From contig NZ_JALIFP010000001.1 in the NCBI RefSeq assembly GCF_022867885.1, positions 186,001-250,000 on the forward strand: a stretch of DNA of 64,000 bases. Reading direction: 5' to 3'. The position numbers and the translations under genes were made by a program. How positions within the stretch are numbered: position 1 is the stretch's first letter; the number at the start of each line of letters is the position of its first letter. The DNA is from Lederbergia sp. NSJ-179. GTDB taxonomy: Bacteria > Bacillota > Bacilli > Bacillales > Bacillaceae_C. Below are positions 35,898 to 45,716 of the stretch, one piece after another. The notes below the pieces were generated by a model. The model was not told the origin of the DNA. It was given only the letters and a program-made list of their open reading frames with translations, and did not search any database.

Positions 35898-36830
35898 ATG
35901 TTTAAGCACACGACAGTTTTATTAAATGAAGCATCTGAGGGACTAAACATTCACTCTGATGGTATATATGTAGATTGTACTCTAGGTGGTGGTGGTCACG
36001 CCCAAAAAATCCTTTCGCAATTATCGAAAAAAGGGCGATTGATTGCGTTTGATCAGGATGAAACGGCGATTGCACATGTGAAGAAGACACTTGCCCATGA
36101 AAAGGACAAATTAACGATTATTCAAAACAATTTTGTCCATCTTCGTGAAGAGTTAGAACAGCATGGTGTACATAAGGTCGATGGGATATTGTACGATTTA
36201 GGAGTTTCCTCCCCACAGTTAGACGATCCTGAGAGAGGCTTTAGTTATCATCAGGATGCACCACTTGATATGAGGATGAACCTGAGTGGGTCCGTTTCGG
36301 CCTATACGATCGTCAATGAATGGCCATATGAAGATTTAGTCAAGATCTTTTTTCAATACGGTGAGGAGAAATTCTCAAAACAAATTGCGAGAAAAATTGA
36401 AGCCGCTAGAGTTGAGGCTCCAATAGAGACGACGGGGCAACTAGTAGATTTAATAAAAGAGGGGATACCCGCTCCTGCACGTAGAAAAGGTGGTCATCCT
36501 GCCAAAAGAATTTTTCAAGCGATTAGAATAGCCGTCAACGATGAATTACATGCCTTTGAATCATCCCTTCATCAAGCGATTCAATTACTGAATCCTGGTG
36601 GAAGATTATGTGTTATTACCTTCCATTCCTTGGAAGATAGAATTTGTAAAAATGTATTTAAAACTTCTAGTGAAGGGCCTCCTTTGCCACCGGGAATGCC
36701 TGCTATTCCAAAAGGGTATGAACCTTTACTGAAATTGGTTCGAAGAAAACCGATTACTCCCAGTGAAGCAGAAGTGGATACAAATAATCGTGCTCGATCA
36801 GCAAAATTAAGGATTGCTGAAAAAATATAA
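35898..36830 (+). CDS. rsmH: 16S rRNA (cytosine(1402)-N(4))-methyltransferase RsmH
   Basis: 310-residue SAM methyltransferase modifying C1402 in the ribosomal P site. The start [12 protein letters not shown] motif [12 protein letters not shown], the [18 protein letters not shown] block and the C-terminal [11 protein letters not shown] are all present. ATG 35898 has AGGGGGA 4 bases upstream; upstream open sequence from 35865 lacks a site. Second gene of the mraZ operon, followed by ftsL. Confidence 0.96.
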   Translation: MFKHTTVLLNEASEGLNIHSDGIYVDCTLGGGGHAQKILSQLSKKGRLIAFDQDETAIAHVKKTLAHEKDKLTIIQNNFVHLREELEQHGVHKVDGILYDLGVSSPQLDDPERGFSYHQDAPLDMRMNLSGSVSAYTIVNEWPYEDLVKIFFQYGEEKFSKQIARKIEAARVEAPIETTGQLVDLIKEGIPAPARRKGGHPAKRIFQAIRIAVNDELHAFESSLHQAIQLLNPGGRLCVITFHSLEDRICKNVFKTSSEGPPLPPGMPAIPKGYEPLLKLVRRKPITPSEAEVDTNNRARSAKLRIAEKI

Positions 36831-36861
36831 AAATTATTCATGGAGATGGAGGGACATTTAT

Positions 36862-37215
36862 TTGAGTAATTTAGCCCGTAAACAATACCAATATCAACCG
36901 GTACAACAACCAGAAAAGGAAATAAAAAGAGTTAAACGTCATGCCAAGATTACTCCCGGAGAAAAAATTCTTGCTTTTTTATTCGTTGCTTTTCTTGCCG
37001 TTATGTCCATTCAGATTATTTCAGCAAATGCGCAAATGTATGAAGTAAACACAGGTGTGGAAGATGTCAAAACGGCCATTCAGGAACAAGAGAAAGTAAA
37101 TAATGAGCTAGAAGCGCAAATTAAGGAGATGACTAAGTATGAAGCGGTAAAAGAAGTAGCGGACAAAATGGGATTAGGTTTAGATGGAAATAATGTCAAG
37201 GTTGGGAAAAAATGA
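36862..37215 (+). CDS. ftsL: Cell division protein FtsL
   Basis: 117-residue bitopic divisome protein, exactly the B. subtilis length. It has a basic cytoplasmic tail, one membrane helix (ILAFLFVAFLAVMSIQIIS, residues ~39-57) and an extracytoplasmic leucine-zipper-like coil that pairs with DivIC and DivIB. TTG 36862 is used (GGAGGGA 8 bases upstream); ATG 36814 lies inside rsmH. It overlaps pbpB by 4 bases (ATGA), implying coupled translation. Confidence 0.94.
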   Translation: MSNLARKQYQYQPVQQPEKEIKRVKRHAKITPGEKILAFLFVAFLAVMSIQIISANAQMYEVNTGVEDVKTAIQEQEKVNNELEAQIKEMTKYEAVKEVADKMGLGLDGNNVKVGKK

Positions 37216-39377
37216 GTAATCATAAAAAAAATAGAAATATAGGAGCAGCGGTATTTTTTATTATATTTAGCTTGCTCTTTTTTGTATTGATTGTAAGATT
37301 TGTGACTATCCAGTCTTCTGGTGAGGTGAAGGGGAAAGTTTTAGCCGCAGAGGCGGAAAAACTACATTTGCGTGAAGGAGTTTTGAAAGCTAAGCGAGGT
37401 TCTATCTTTGATCAAAATGGTCAAGTCATTGCAGAAGACTCAGAATCTTATACGCTGGTTGCCGTTTTAGATAAGTCTTTAACAACAGATAAAAAGAAAC
37501 CAAGACATGTTGTCGATCCAGCAGAAACAGCAAAAAAACTAGCTGAATATATTGATATGAAGGAATCGGAAATATATTCGAGACTGACGAAAGATGCAAA
37601 ACAGGTGGAATTTGGGAAGGCCGGAAGGGATCTTTCCCATAGTGTGAAAAACAAAATTGAAGCATTGAAATTACCTGGTATCGGATTTCTAGTCGATACA
37701 AAGCGGTTTTATCCAAATGGGGTTTTTGCTTCCCACCTTATTGGCTACGCTCAAAAAGAACAAGAAAAAAATAAACCTGCACAAATTGTCGGGAAGATGG
37801 GGTTGGAACAAAGCTTTAATGATTTGTTAACCGGAAAAGATGGTTCAATCCAATATGAAGGAGACGCATGGAATTATATATTACCAAACGCTAAAAAACA
37901 TATAAAAGAACCACAGAATGGACAGGATATCTACTTGACGATCGACAAAAAAATTCAAACCTTTTTAGAAGATGCGATGAGCCAAGTGGATGAGAAATAT
38001 TCCCCCGAAAAAATAATGGCGGTTGTCGCTGATCCGAAAACAGGCAAAATCCTTGCGATGGGACAGCGCCCCACTTTTCATCCAGAGACAAGAGAAGGAA
38101 TTGATCAAACCTGGCATAATGAGGTCGTTGAAACAAGTTTTGAACCTGGTTCGACCATGAAGGTCTTTTCCCTAGCCGCGGCAATGGAGAAAGGAGTCTT
38201 TGATCCAAATGATACATTTCCTTCTGGTCAATATCGTGTGGATCGGACAAGTCCACCCATTAAAGATCATAATGGTGGTGCAGGTTGGGGGACAATCTCC
38301 TATTTAGAAGGTGTTCAACGTTCCTCTAATGTAGGATTCGCCTATTTACTAGAGAAAATGGGGACAAAAACATGGTTAGAGTCCATGAATAATTTTAAAT
38401 TCGGCCAAAAGACCAATATCGGTTTACCGAATGAAGCCACAGGGAAGATTTTATACCGTTATCCAGTTGAAAAAGTAACGAGTGTATATGGACAAGGGAC
38501 AACAGTGACGGCTTTGCAGATGGTGCAGGCCATGACCGCAATCGCCAATAATGGTGTTATGATGAAACCATATATTGTTGATAAAATAGTGGATCCCAAT
38601 GAAGAAACCGTTCAGAAGACAAAACCTGAAGTAGCGGGGAAACCAATAAGTAAGGAAACAGCTAGGGAAGTCATTGATGTTTTAGAAACGGTGGTTACAG
38701 GTGAGGACGGAACAGGAAAAGCGTATAATATTGAAGGATATCAGGTAGCAGGAAAAACGGGGACTGCTCAAATTGCTGGTCCCAGTGGGTATTTAGAAGG
38801 GGAAGATAATTATATCTTTTCGTTTCTTGGTCTTGCGCCAGCAGAGAATCCTCAGTTAATTATGTATGTAATGGTAGAGAAACCAAAGCTAGATGGGGAT
38901 TCAGGAACCAAACCCGTTTCGATGATCTTTAATACCGTCATGAAAAGTAGTTTACAATATTTAAATATAAAACCTGAAGAATTTGTTAAAGCCAAAACAG
39001 TACAACTTCCAGATTTCTCTTCCATGGGCTCAAAAGAAGCTGTGAAATGGGGGAAAGAGAAAAAATTAGAACCTGTTCTAGTAGGAAAGGGAGAAAAGGT
39101 GATCAATCAATCTCCCCTTCCTGATGAAACACTTATGATCGGAGAAAAGGTGTTTATAAAAACAGAAGGTTCACTGACGCTTCCAAATATGACAGGATGG
39201 TCAAAAAGAGAAGTGATGAACCTCGCAGAAATGGCTGATATACAGCTTAAGGCGGAGGGAGAAGGTTATCTTTATCATCAAAGTTATAAACCTGGCACTG
39301 TTGTAAAACCAGGTGACACGGTAGTGGTTCAGTTTCAAACACCCCAAGAGGCGTTAAGCAAGAAAAAGGATGAATAA
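37212..39377 (+). CDS. pbpB: Penicillin-binding protein 2B (septal transpeptidase)
   Basis: 721-residue class B PBP that cross-links septal peptidoglycan with FtsW. An N-terminal membrane helix (residues ~12-33) is followed by the dimerisation domain and the transpeptidase domain. Active-site motifs are STMK (Ser314), SSN (VQRSSNVGF) and KTGTAQ. Two C-terminal PASTA domains run from about residue 590 to 705. It follows ftsL with a 4-base overlap. The downstream terminator separates it from spoVD. Confidence 0.96.
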   Translation: MSNHKKNRNIGAAVFFIIFSLLFFVLIVRFVTIQSSGEVKGKVLAAEAEKLHLREGVLKAKRGSIFDQNGQVIAEDSESYTLVAVLDKSLTTDKKKPRHVVDPAETAKKLAEYIDMKESEIYSRLTKDAKQVEFGKAGRDLSHSVKNKIEALKLPGIGFLVDTKRFYPNGVFASHLIGYAQKEQEKNKPAQIVGKMGLEQSFNDLLTGKDGSIQYEGDAWNYILPNAKKHIKEPQNGQDIYLTIDKKIQTFLEDAMSQVDEKYSPEKIMAVVADPKTGKILAMGQRPTFHPETREGIDQTWHNEVVETSFEPGSTMKVFSLAAAMEKGVFDPNDTFPSGQYRVDRTSPPIKDHNGGAGWGTISYLEGVQRSSNVGFAYLLEKMGTKTWLESMNNFKFGQKTNIGLPNEATGKILYRYPVEKVTSVYGQGTTVTALQMVQAMTAIANNGVMMKPYIVDKIVDPNEETVQKTKPEVAGKPISKETAREVIDVLETVVTGEDGTGKAYNIEGYQVAGKTGTAQIAGPSGYLEGEDNYIFSFLGLAPAENPQLIMYVMVEKPKLDGDSGTKPVSMIFNTVMKSSLQYLNIKPEEFVKAKTVQLPDFSSMGSKEAVKWGKEKKLEPVLVGKGEKVINQSPLPDETLMIGEKVFIKTEGSLTLPNMTGWSKREVMNLAEMADIQLKAEGEGYLYHQSYKPGTVVKPGDTVVVQFQTPQEALSKKKDE

Positions 39378-39390
39378 GATAAAGAAGGTT

Positions 39391-39418
39391 GAGGATGTAC
39401 TTCGGTCATCCTCTTTTT
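39391..39418 (+). terminator. Terminator between pbpB and spoVD
   Basis: GAGGATG/CATCCTC stem followed by TTTTT. It insulates the division operon from the sporulation gene spoVD. Confidence 0.88.
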
Positions 39419-39430
39419 CTGTGGAATCGT

Positions 39431-39458
39431 TCTATGTGAGCGGGACATGGCATATAGT
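39431..39458 (+). promoter_or_regulatory. Possible SigE promoter of spoVD
   Basis: CATATAGT (39451-39458) differs by one base from the SigE -10 consensus CATACAnT. TCTAT (39431-39435) is a weak -35 at about 15 bases. spoVD is known to be SigE-dependent in B. subtilis. Confidence 0.5.
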
Positions 39459-39490
39459 GGAACGAGCCCTGGAAAGAGGAGGTCCTTCTT

Positions 39491-41404
39491 TTGAAGCGTG
39501 TATCTGCGGTAACGGTAAGGAAACGACTATCATTTATATTGATTGCGGGACTATTTGTTTTTTTCATTATTGATATTCGATTAGGTTATGTGCAGTTTGG
39601 AATGGGAAAAGCTTTGACAGACCTTGCAAGAGATTCTTGGAGTAGAAATATCCCGTTTGAACCGGAGCGTGGGAAAATTGTGGATAGGAATGGAGTTTCC
39701 ATTGCTGAAAATAAATCAGCTCCAACTGTTTATGTCATACCACGGCAGATAGAAGATCCCGCACAAACGGCTGAAAAATTAGCGAAAGTATTAGATGGGT
39801 CAAAAGAAGAAATTTATAAACGAGTCGCCAAGAATTCTTCCATCGAAAGATTACCAGAGGGAAGAAAAATTAGCTTTGAAAAAGCAAAGGAAGTTCAAGC
39901 TTTAGATTTAAAAGGAGTCTATATTGCAGAAGATTCCAAACGTCATTATCCTTTCGGTAAATATTTATCCCATGTATTAGGATTTACCGGGATCGATAAT
40001 CAAGGACTTGCCGGTTTGGAATTATATTATGATGAAGAATTAAAAGGGGAGAAAGGATCTGTTCAATTCTTTTCAGATGCAAAAGGGAAAAGAATGCCAG
40101 ATATGTCGGATGAATTTGATCCCCCTATGGATGGGTATAACCTAAAATTAACGATTGAAACCAAGATTCAATCGATTATCGAAAGGGAACTTGACAACGC
40201 AGAAGCATTATATAACCCTGATGGAATTATTTCTATCGCAATGGATCCTAACAATGGAGAGATTTTAGGAATGTCCAGCCGTCCTTCTTTTGATCCAGAT
40301 GATTTCCGAACTGTACCTCAAGAAGTGTATAATCGGAATCTTCCCATTTGGAGTACGTATGAGCCTGGGTCGACTTTTAAAATCATTACTCTTGCGGCGG
40401 CATTAAATGAGGGGAAAGTAGATTTAGAAAAGGAACATTTTCATGATCCTGGTTCCGTTAAGGTAGGAGGATCCACCTTAAGATGTTGGAAAAGTGGTGG
40501 ACATGGAAGCCAAACGTTCCTCGAAGTGGTTGAAAATTCATGCAACCCTGGCTTTGTAGAACTAGGAACTAGACTGGGAAAAGACAAGTTATTTGATTAT
40601 ATTCGTGGTTTCGGTTTTGGAGAAAAAACCGGAATCGATCTTGCTGGAGAAGGAACAGGAATTTTATTTAAAATGGATCAGGTGGGCCCAGTTGAATTAG
40701 CGACAACCGCTTTTGGGCAAGGTGTTTCGGTAACCCCGATTCAACAAGTCGCTGCGGTTGCAGCCGCTGTAAATGGCGGAACCTTATATCAGCCGTATAT
40801 TGCAAAAGAACTGGTAGATCCAAGAACAGGAGAAGTTGTAATGAAAAAGACCCCTGTTGCCAAGAGAAAGGTCATTTCAGAGGCGACGTCTAAAGAGGTA
40901 AGACATGCGCTGGAAAGTGTTGTCGCTCAAGGGACGGGGGGAAACGCTTATGTGGATTCTTACCGGGTCGGGGGGAAAACAGGTACGGCCCAAAAGGCAA
41001 AGGATGGCCATTATCTAGAAAATAATTATGTGCTTTCTTTTATCGGATTTGCTCCTGCAGATGATCCTCAAATTGTTGTTTATACAGCCGTGGATAATCC
41101 GAAAGGCACGGTGCAATTTGGCGGAACTGTGGCTGCTCCGATTGTTGGGAAAATTTTAGAGGATTCTTTACAGGCCATGAATGTAAAGCCGCGAAAAAAT
41201 CAAATAGAAAAAGAAAAAAAATGGAATGATCCCGTCATGATTACCGTTCCCGATTTAAAAGGGATGACCATTAAAGAAATTCAACAACAGATGTATAATT
41301 TACAGCTTAAAACGAGTGGGGAAGGTTCGAAGGTCATTCAGCAAAGTCCAAAACCGGGGGTAAAAGTGGAGGAGGGTTCTGCCATCAGAATATATCTTGA
41401 TTAA
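39491..41404 (+). CDS. spoVD: Stage V sporulation protein D (cortex transpeptidase)
   Basis: 637-residue class B PBP needed for spore cortex peptidoglycan. It has an N-terminal membrane helix (residues ~10-30), dimerisation domain and transpeptidase domain with STFK (Ser294), SCN (VENSCNPGF) and KTGTAQ. A single PASTA domain at the C-terminus (IRIYLD end) distinguishes it from PBP2B, which has two. TTG 39491 has AAAGAGGAGG upstream. It works with SpoVE, encoded at 45.7 kb. Confidence 0.95.
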   Translation: MKRVSAVTVRKRLSFILIAGLFVFFIIDIRLGYVQFGMGKALTDLARDSWSRNIPFEPERGKIVDRNGVSIAENKSAPTVYVIPRQIEDPAQTAEKLAKVLDGSKEEIYKRVAKNSSIERLPEGRKISFEKAKEVQALDLKGVYIAEDSKRHYPFGKYLSHVLGFTGIDNQGLAGLELYYDEELKGEKGSVQFFSDAKGKRMPDMSDEFDPPMDGYNLKLTIETKIQSIIERELDNAEALYNPDGIISIAMDPNNGEILGMSSRPSFDPDDFRTVPQEVYNRNLPIWSTYEPGSTFKIITLAAALNEGKVDLEKEHFHDPGSVKVGGSTLRCWKSGGHGSQTFLEVVENSCNPGFVELGTRLGKDKLFDYIRGFGFGEKTGIDLAGEGTGILFKMDQVGPVELATTAFGQGVSVTPIQQVAAVAAAVNGGTLYQPYIAKELVDPRTGEVVMKKTPVAKRKVISEATSKEVRHALESVVAQGTGGNAYVDSYRVGGKTGTAQKAKDGHYLENNYVLSFIGFAPADDPQIVVYTAVDNPKGTVQFGGTVAAPIVGKILEDSLQAMNVKPRKNQIEKEKKWNDPVMITVPDLKGMTIKEIQQQMYNLQLKTSGEGSKVIQQSPKPGVKVEEGSAIRIYLD

Positions 41405-41605
41405 ATTTCGGAGCGGCATGATATTCATTCATCGCCGCTTCTTAAGTGAATAAAAAAGAATCTAAAAAATTATAGCTTCATCTTCAATTATTTTGTAGAA
41501 TAGATAGGAATGTTTATTTGTTATAGAAACATATAAAAAAACACTCCAGCTTATATAATGGGATGGTAATGACCCATTCTCCCATTATGAAAGGATTGAA
41601 GATCA

Positions 41606-43063
41606 TTGAATTTACATGTATTGCTACAATCACTTCCATTTATACAGTTGCCTGAAGAAAATATGGAAATAACGGGAATATCGAATAATCATCAAAAAGT
41701 AAAAAATGGCCATTTATTTATTTGTATAAAAGGCTTCACTTTTGATGGTCATGAATTTGCCAAAGATGCCGTTGAAAATGGAGCAGTGGCCATTCTGGCT
41801 GAAAAACCTTTATCATTAAATGTGCCTGTGCTTATAGTGAAAGACACGAAAAAGGCGATGGCCATACTTGCAGACACGTTTTACGACCATCCTACCCAAA
41901 AATTACACCTAATTGGAATTACAGGAACCAATGGAAAAACAACAACCAGTCATTTGATTGATGCTATTTTCAGAGATGCGGAACAGCTGACTGGTTTAAT
42001 TGGGACGGTCCATATCAAAATTGGCAACAAAATATTAGAAACAAAAAATACAACTCCCGATAGCCTAGAATTGCAGAAAGTATTTCATGAAATGGTGGAG
42101 GAACATGTTGAGACGGCGACTATGGAGGTTTCTTCCCATGCTTTGGTGCAAGGCAGAGTAAATGGGTGCGATTATGATGTCGCTGTTTTCACAAATCTTT
42201 CACAAGATCACCTTGATTATCACCGTACAATGGAAGAATACAAAAGGGCAAAAAGTTTATTGTTTTCCAAACTAGGAAATACCTATCTCACCGAACATCC
42301 TAAATATGCTGTGCTTAATGTGGATGATCAGGTAACAGAATTATTTGCTGCGGAAACATCTGCCCATGTTGTGACTTATGGCATTCAAAAACCGGCAGAT
42401 TTTCAGGCTGATTTCATCTCCTACCATAGTGATGGGGTTTCGTTTAGGCTTCTTTCTCCTGAAGGGGAAAGGGATATCCGTTTGCCTTTAGCAGGAGAAT
42501 TTAATGTTTATAATGCACTTGCAGCAATAGCCACAGCGTATGTATCTCAAATACCATTTGACATCATTATCCAGTCAATTGAACAGGCCAAAGGAGTCCC
42601 TGGACGTTTTGAACTAGTGGATGGTGGACAAAATTTCACCGTTATTGTTGATTATGCTCATACACCAGATGGGTTGGAAAATGTTCTAAAGACCATTCAA
42701 CAATTTGCGAATAAACGTGTTTTTTGTGTGGTTGGCTGTGGTGGAGACAGAGACCGATCTAAACGGCCATTAATGGCCCAAATCGCGTGTAAATGGGCAA
42801 CAGATCCGATCTTCACATCGGATAATCCTCGAAATGAAGACCCGCAAACAATATTAGAAGATATGAAAAAAGGTGTAGTGGGTTCTCAGTTTCAGATTGT
42901 GCCAGATCGGAAAGAAGCGATTAAACGCGCAATCGACTTAGCTGAAGAAGGAGATGTCGTGCTGGTTGCAGGTAAAGGGCATGAAACGTACCAAATTATT
43001 GGGGATAAAGTGCATGATTTTGATGATCGGTTGGTTTCATTGAATGCGATAAAGGGGAAATAG
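41606..43063 (+). CDS. murE: UDP-MurNAc-Ala-Glu:meso-DAP ligase MurE
   Basis: 485-residue Mur ligase adding meso-diaminopimelate to UDP-MurNAc-L-Ala-D-Glu. The ATP loop is GITGTNGKTTTSHLI (residues ~110-124), and the DNPRNEDP motif near residue 408 is the signature of DAP-specific (not Lys-specific) MurE. Start is TTG 41606 with AAAGGA about 10 bases upstream. The 200-base gap before it includes a hairpin after spoVD (GAGCGGC/GCCGCTTC, 41411-41443) and an AT-rich stretch that may hold a promoter. Confidence 0.96.
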   Translation: MNLHVLLQSLPFIQLPEENMEITGISNNHQKVKNGHLFICIKGFTFDGHEFAKDAVENGAVAILAEKPLSLNVPVLIVKDTKKAMAILADTFYDHPTQKLHLIGITGTNGKTTTSHLIDAIFRDAEQLTGLIGTVHIKIGNKILETKNTTPDSLELQKVFHEMVEEHVETATMEVSSHALVQGRVNGCDYDVAVFTNLSQDHLDYHRTMEEYKRAKSLLFSKLGNTYLTEHPKYAVLNVDDQVTELFAAETSAHVVTYGIQKPADFQADFISYHSDGVSFRLLSPEGERDIRLPLAGEFNVYNALAAIATAYVSQIPFDIIIQSIEQAKGVPGRFELVDGGQNFTVIVDYAHTPDGLENVLKTIQQFANKRVFCVVGCGGDRDRSKRPLMAQIACKWATDPIFTSDNPRNEDPQTILEDMKKGVVGSQFQIVPDRKEAIKRAIDLAEEGDVVLVAGKGHETYQIIGDKVHDFDDRLVSLNAIKGK

Positions 43064-43067
43064 AATA

Positions 43068-43110
43068 CTTTTATTGGTCTTTTTAACCTCTTTTTTTGAA
43101 CACGCACTTT
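43068..43110 (-). repeat. Family A repeat, terminal fragment
   Basis: 43 bases matching the right end of the 48100 copy (TTGGTC, TTTTTA, CCTC, TTTTTGAACACG, ACTT) with scattered changes. No left end is present. The remaining 185 bases before mraY show no other recognisable element. Confidence 0.65.
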
Positions 43111-43295
43111 TACATATCGTGTCATAGGCCAGAAAAACAATATTCTGATACGAAAGTTTCAATAGAATGAACCTTTACGAAAGAGCGAAAATGAGCAAAA
43201 ATAGAAAGCTGAATCACTTGGAATGGTGACGATTTATGAGAGAATAAATCGTATATAGAAAGAAAAACAGCGTTTGAATTGGAGAGCGAAGAAAT

Positions 43296-44270
43296 ATGAT
43301 GGAAAGAGTTATTTTATTGTCCTTACTGATTAGTTTCCTTATTACGGTGTTACTATCCCCTATCTTTATCCCCTTTTTAAGAAGACTTAAATTTGGGCAA
43401 AGTATTCGGGAGGAAGGACCGAAATCCCATCAGAAAAAGAGTGGGACACCGACAATGGGAGGGATTTTAATTGTTCTCTCTGTTTTGGTCACGACGCTTG
43501 TGATGATGTGGAAGTTTCAAGAACCAAATTGGGAAATTTATTTATTACTATTCGTAACAGCGGGGTATGGATTACTTGGATTTTTGGATGATTTTATTAA
43601 AATTGCTCTAAAAAGAAATCTAGGTCTAACATCCAAACAAAAATTAATCGGTCAAATTGTGATCGCCATTATTTTTTATATTGGATTAAAGATGAATGAT
43701 ATTTCAACGGCCATTACCATTCCGATGACGGATTTCAGTATCGAGCTTGGTTGGTTTTATTCCTTATTTATTGTATTCTGGTTAGTCGGATTTTCAAATG
43801 CGGTAAATTTAACGGATGGTTTGGATGGTTTGCTTTCTGGCACAGCAGCCATTTCTTTTGGGGCTTTTGCGATTGTGGCATGGAGTCATTCACAATTTGA
43901 TATCTCTGTTTTCTCGGTTACCGTCGTGGGAGCTGTTTTAGGCTTTCTCGTCTTTAATGCTCATCCTGCTAAAGTATTTATGGGAGATACTGGCTCTCTA
44001 GCATTAGGCGGGGCAATTGCAGCCATTTCCATCTTATTGAAAGTTGAGCTTATTTTACTCGTTATTGGGGCTGTGTTTGTAGTTGAAACCCTTTCTGTTA
44101 TTTTGCAGGTTGCTTCCTTTAAAACAACTGGAAAAAGAATTTTCAAAATGAGTCCCTTACATCACCATTATGAGTTATCAGGTTGGTCAGAGTGGCGTGT
44201 TGTTGTGACATTTTGGACGGTTGGAATTCTTTGTTCAATTATAGGAATTTATATCGAGGTGTGGTTGTAA
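43296..44270 (+). CDS. mraY: Phospho-N-acetylmuramoyl-pentapeptide transferase MraY
   Basis: 324-residue polytopic membrane enzyme transferring phospho-MurNAc-pentapeptide to undecaprenyl phosphate (lipid I). Motifs are GTPTMGG (residues ~49-55), GFLDDFIKI (about 106-114), [12 protein letters not shown] (about 169-180) and the C-terminal SPLHHHYE. About ten membrane helices. GGAGAG lies about 10 bases upstream of ATG 43296. Followed by murD after 1 base. Confidence 0.97.
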   Translation: MMERVILLSLLISFLITVLLSPIFIPFLRRLKFGQSIREEGPKSHQKKSGTPTMGGILIVLSVLVTTLVMMWKFQEPNWEIYLLLFVTAGYGLLGFLDDFIKIALKRNLGLTSKQKLIGQIVIAIIFYIGLKMNDISTAITIPMTDFSIELGWFYSLFIVFWLVGFSNAVNLTDGLDGLLSGTAAISFGAFAIVAWSHSQFDISVFSVTVVGAVLGFLVFNAHPAKVFMGDTGSLALGGAIAAISILLKVELILLVIGAVFVVETLSVILQVASFKTTGKRIFKMSPLHHHYELSGWSEWRVVVTFWTVGILCSIIGIYIEVWL

Positions 44271-44271
44271 G

Positions 44272-45639
44272 GTGAAAACGATAAATAAATATCATTATAA
44301 AAAAATATTGGTTTTAGGGCTTGCCAAAAGTGGGGTTGTCGCGGCTTCACTTTTGCATCAATTAGGAGCGTTTGTAACCGTCAATGATTATAAACCATTT
44401 GAGGAAAACCCGGATGCTCAGGGATTATTAGAACAAGGAATAAAAGTTATTTGTGGAAGTCATCCTGTCGAATTATTAGATGAGGGATTTGAATTAATTG
44501 TCAAAAATCCAGGAATCCCTTATTCTAATCCACTTGTGCGGGGAGCCGTTGAAATGGGCTTGCCGATTATCACAGAGGTTGAACTGGCTTATCAAATAGC
44601 GGAAGCAGATATGATTGGCATTACAGGCACAAACGGAAAGACTACGACCACCACCTTAATTTATGAGATGCTTAAGCAAGCGGCTAAGCATCCACTTATT
44701 GCCGGAAATATTGGGACCGTTGCCTCTGAAGTAGCCCAAATAGCGACAGCAGACAACACCATGGTTGTTGAACTATCATCCTTTCAATTAATGGGCATTG
44801 ATACATTTCGACCACATATTGCAATCCTAACAAATTTATATGAAGCCCATTTAGATTACCATAAATCTTGGAATGAATATGTGCAAGCAAAAATGAATAT
44901 TACAAAAAAACAAACAGCAGATGATTATTTAATCGTCAATGCAGATCAAGAAGTTTTAATGAATCTGGCCCAAGAAAGTGCTGCACAAATTATTCCGTTT
45001 TCTACTAAAAGGTATATTGAAAATGGGGCTTCTATTAAAAATGGCAAATTAATGTTTTTAGGAGAAGAAATTATCGATCGATCGGAAATAGCTCTACCTG
45101 GTGCTCATAATTTAGAAAATATTCTTGCCGCTACTGCGGCGGCAAAATTAAAAGAAGTAGACAATTGTGATATAGTTTCTGTTTTGTCTACCTTTACAGG
45201 TGTGAAGCATCGGACCCAATTTGTTTCAGAACTCCATGAAAGAAAATTCTATAATGATTCTAAAGCCACGAATATTTTAGCTGCTTCAAGTGCGCTTAAC
45301 GCATTTAATCAACCGATTATCCTTCTAGCTGGGGGGTTAGACCGGGGAAATGGTTTTGAGGACCTAATCCCTTCTCTATCAAAAGTGAAGGCACTAGTAT
45401 TATTTGGTCAAACGGCAAATAAATTGGAAGAGATAGGTAAAAAGGCAGGAATACAAACGATTGTACATGTCGATAATGTAGAAGAAGCTGTACCTACAGC
45501 CTATGAATTATCAGACCGCGGCGACGTCATTTTACTTTCTCCTGCATGTGCCAGTTGGGACCAATATAAAACTTTTGAAGTTCGCGGTGATATTTTCATT
45601 GAGGCTGTGCATAAACTGGAAAAGAGCAAGAATTTTTAG
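44272..45639 (+). CDS. murD: UDP-MurNAc-L-alanine:D-glutamate ligase MurD
   Basis: 455-residue cytosolic Mur ligase adding D-glutamate. The N-terminal Rossmann-like domain has LVLGLAKSGVVAASLL, the ATP loop is GITGTNGKTTTTTLI (near residue 120), and the C-terminal LLSPACASWDQYKTFEVRG signature is intact. Start is GTG 44272, 1 base after the mraY stop. Part of the murE-mraY-murD-spoVE run. Confidence 0.96.
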   Translation: MKTINKYHYKKILVLGLAKSGVVAASLLHQLGAFVTVNDYKPFEENPDAQGLLEQGIKVICGSHPVELLDEGFELIVKNPGIPYSNPLVRGAVEMGLPIITEVELAYQIAEADMIGITGTNGKTTTTTLIYEMLKQAAKHPLIAGNIGTVASEVAQIATADNTMVVELSSFQLMGIDTFRPHIAILTNLYEAHLDYHKSWNEYVQAKMNITKKQTADDYLIVNADQEVLMNLAQESAAQIIPFSTKRYIENGASIKNGKLMFLGEEIIDRSEIALPGAHNLENILAATAAAKLKEVDNCDIVSVLSTFTGVKHRTQFVSELHERKFYNDSKATNILAASSALNAFNQPIILLAGGLDRGNGFEDLIPSLSKVKALVLFGQTANKLEEIGKKAGIQTIVHVDNVEEAVPTAYELSDRGDVILLSPACASWDQYKTFEVRGDIFIEAVHKLEKSKNF

Positions 45640-45716
45640 GGGACGAAGGAGAGAATCAACAAAGGCGTGTACACTCCCTAAAAAGCTCTAATTTGCAGGT
45701 CACGAGGTGTTGTATA

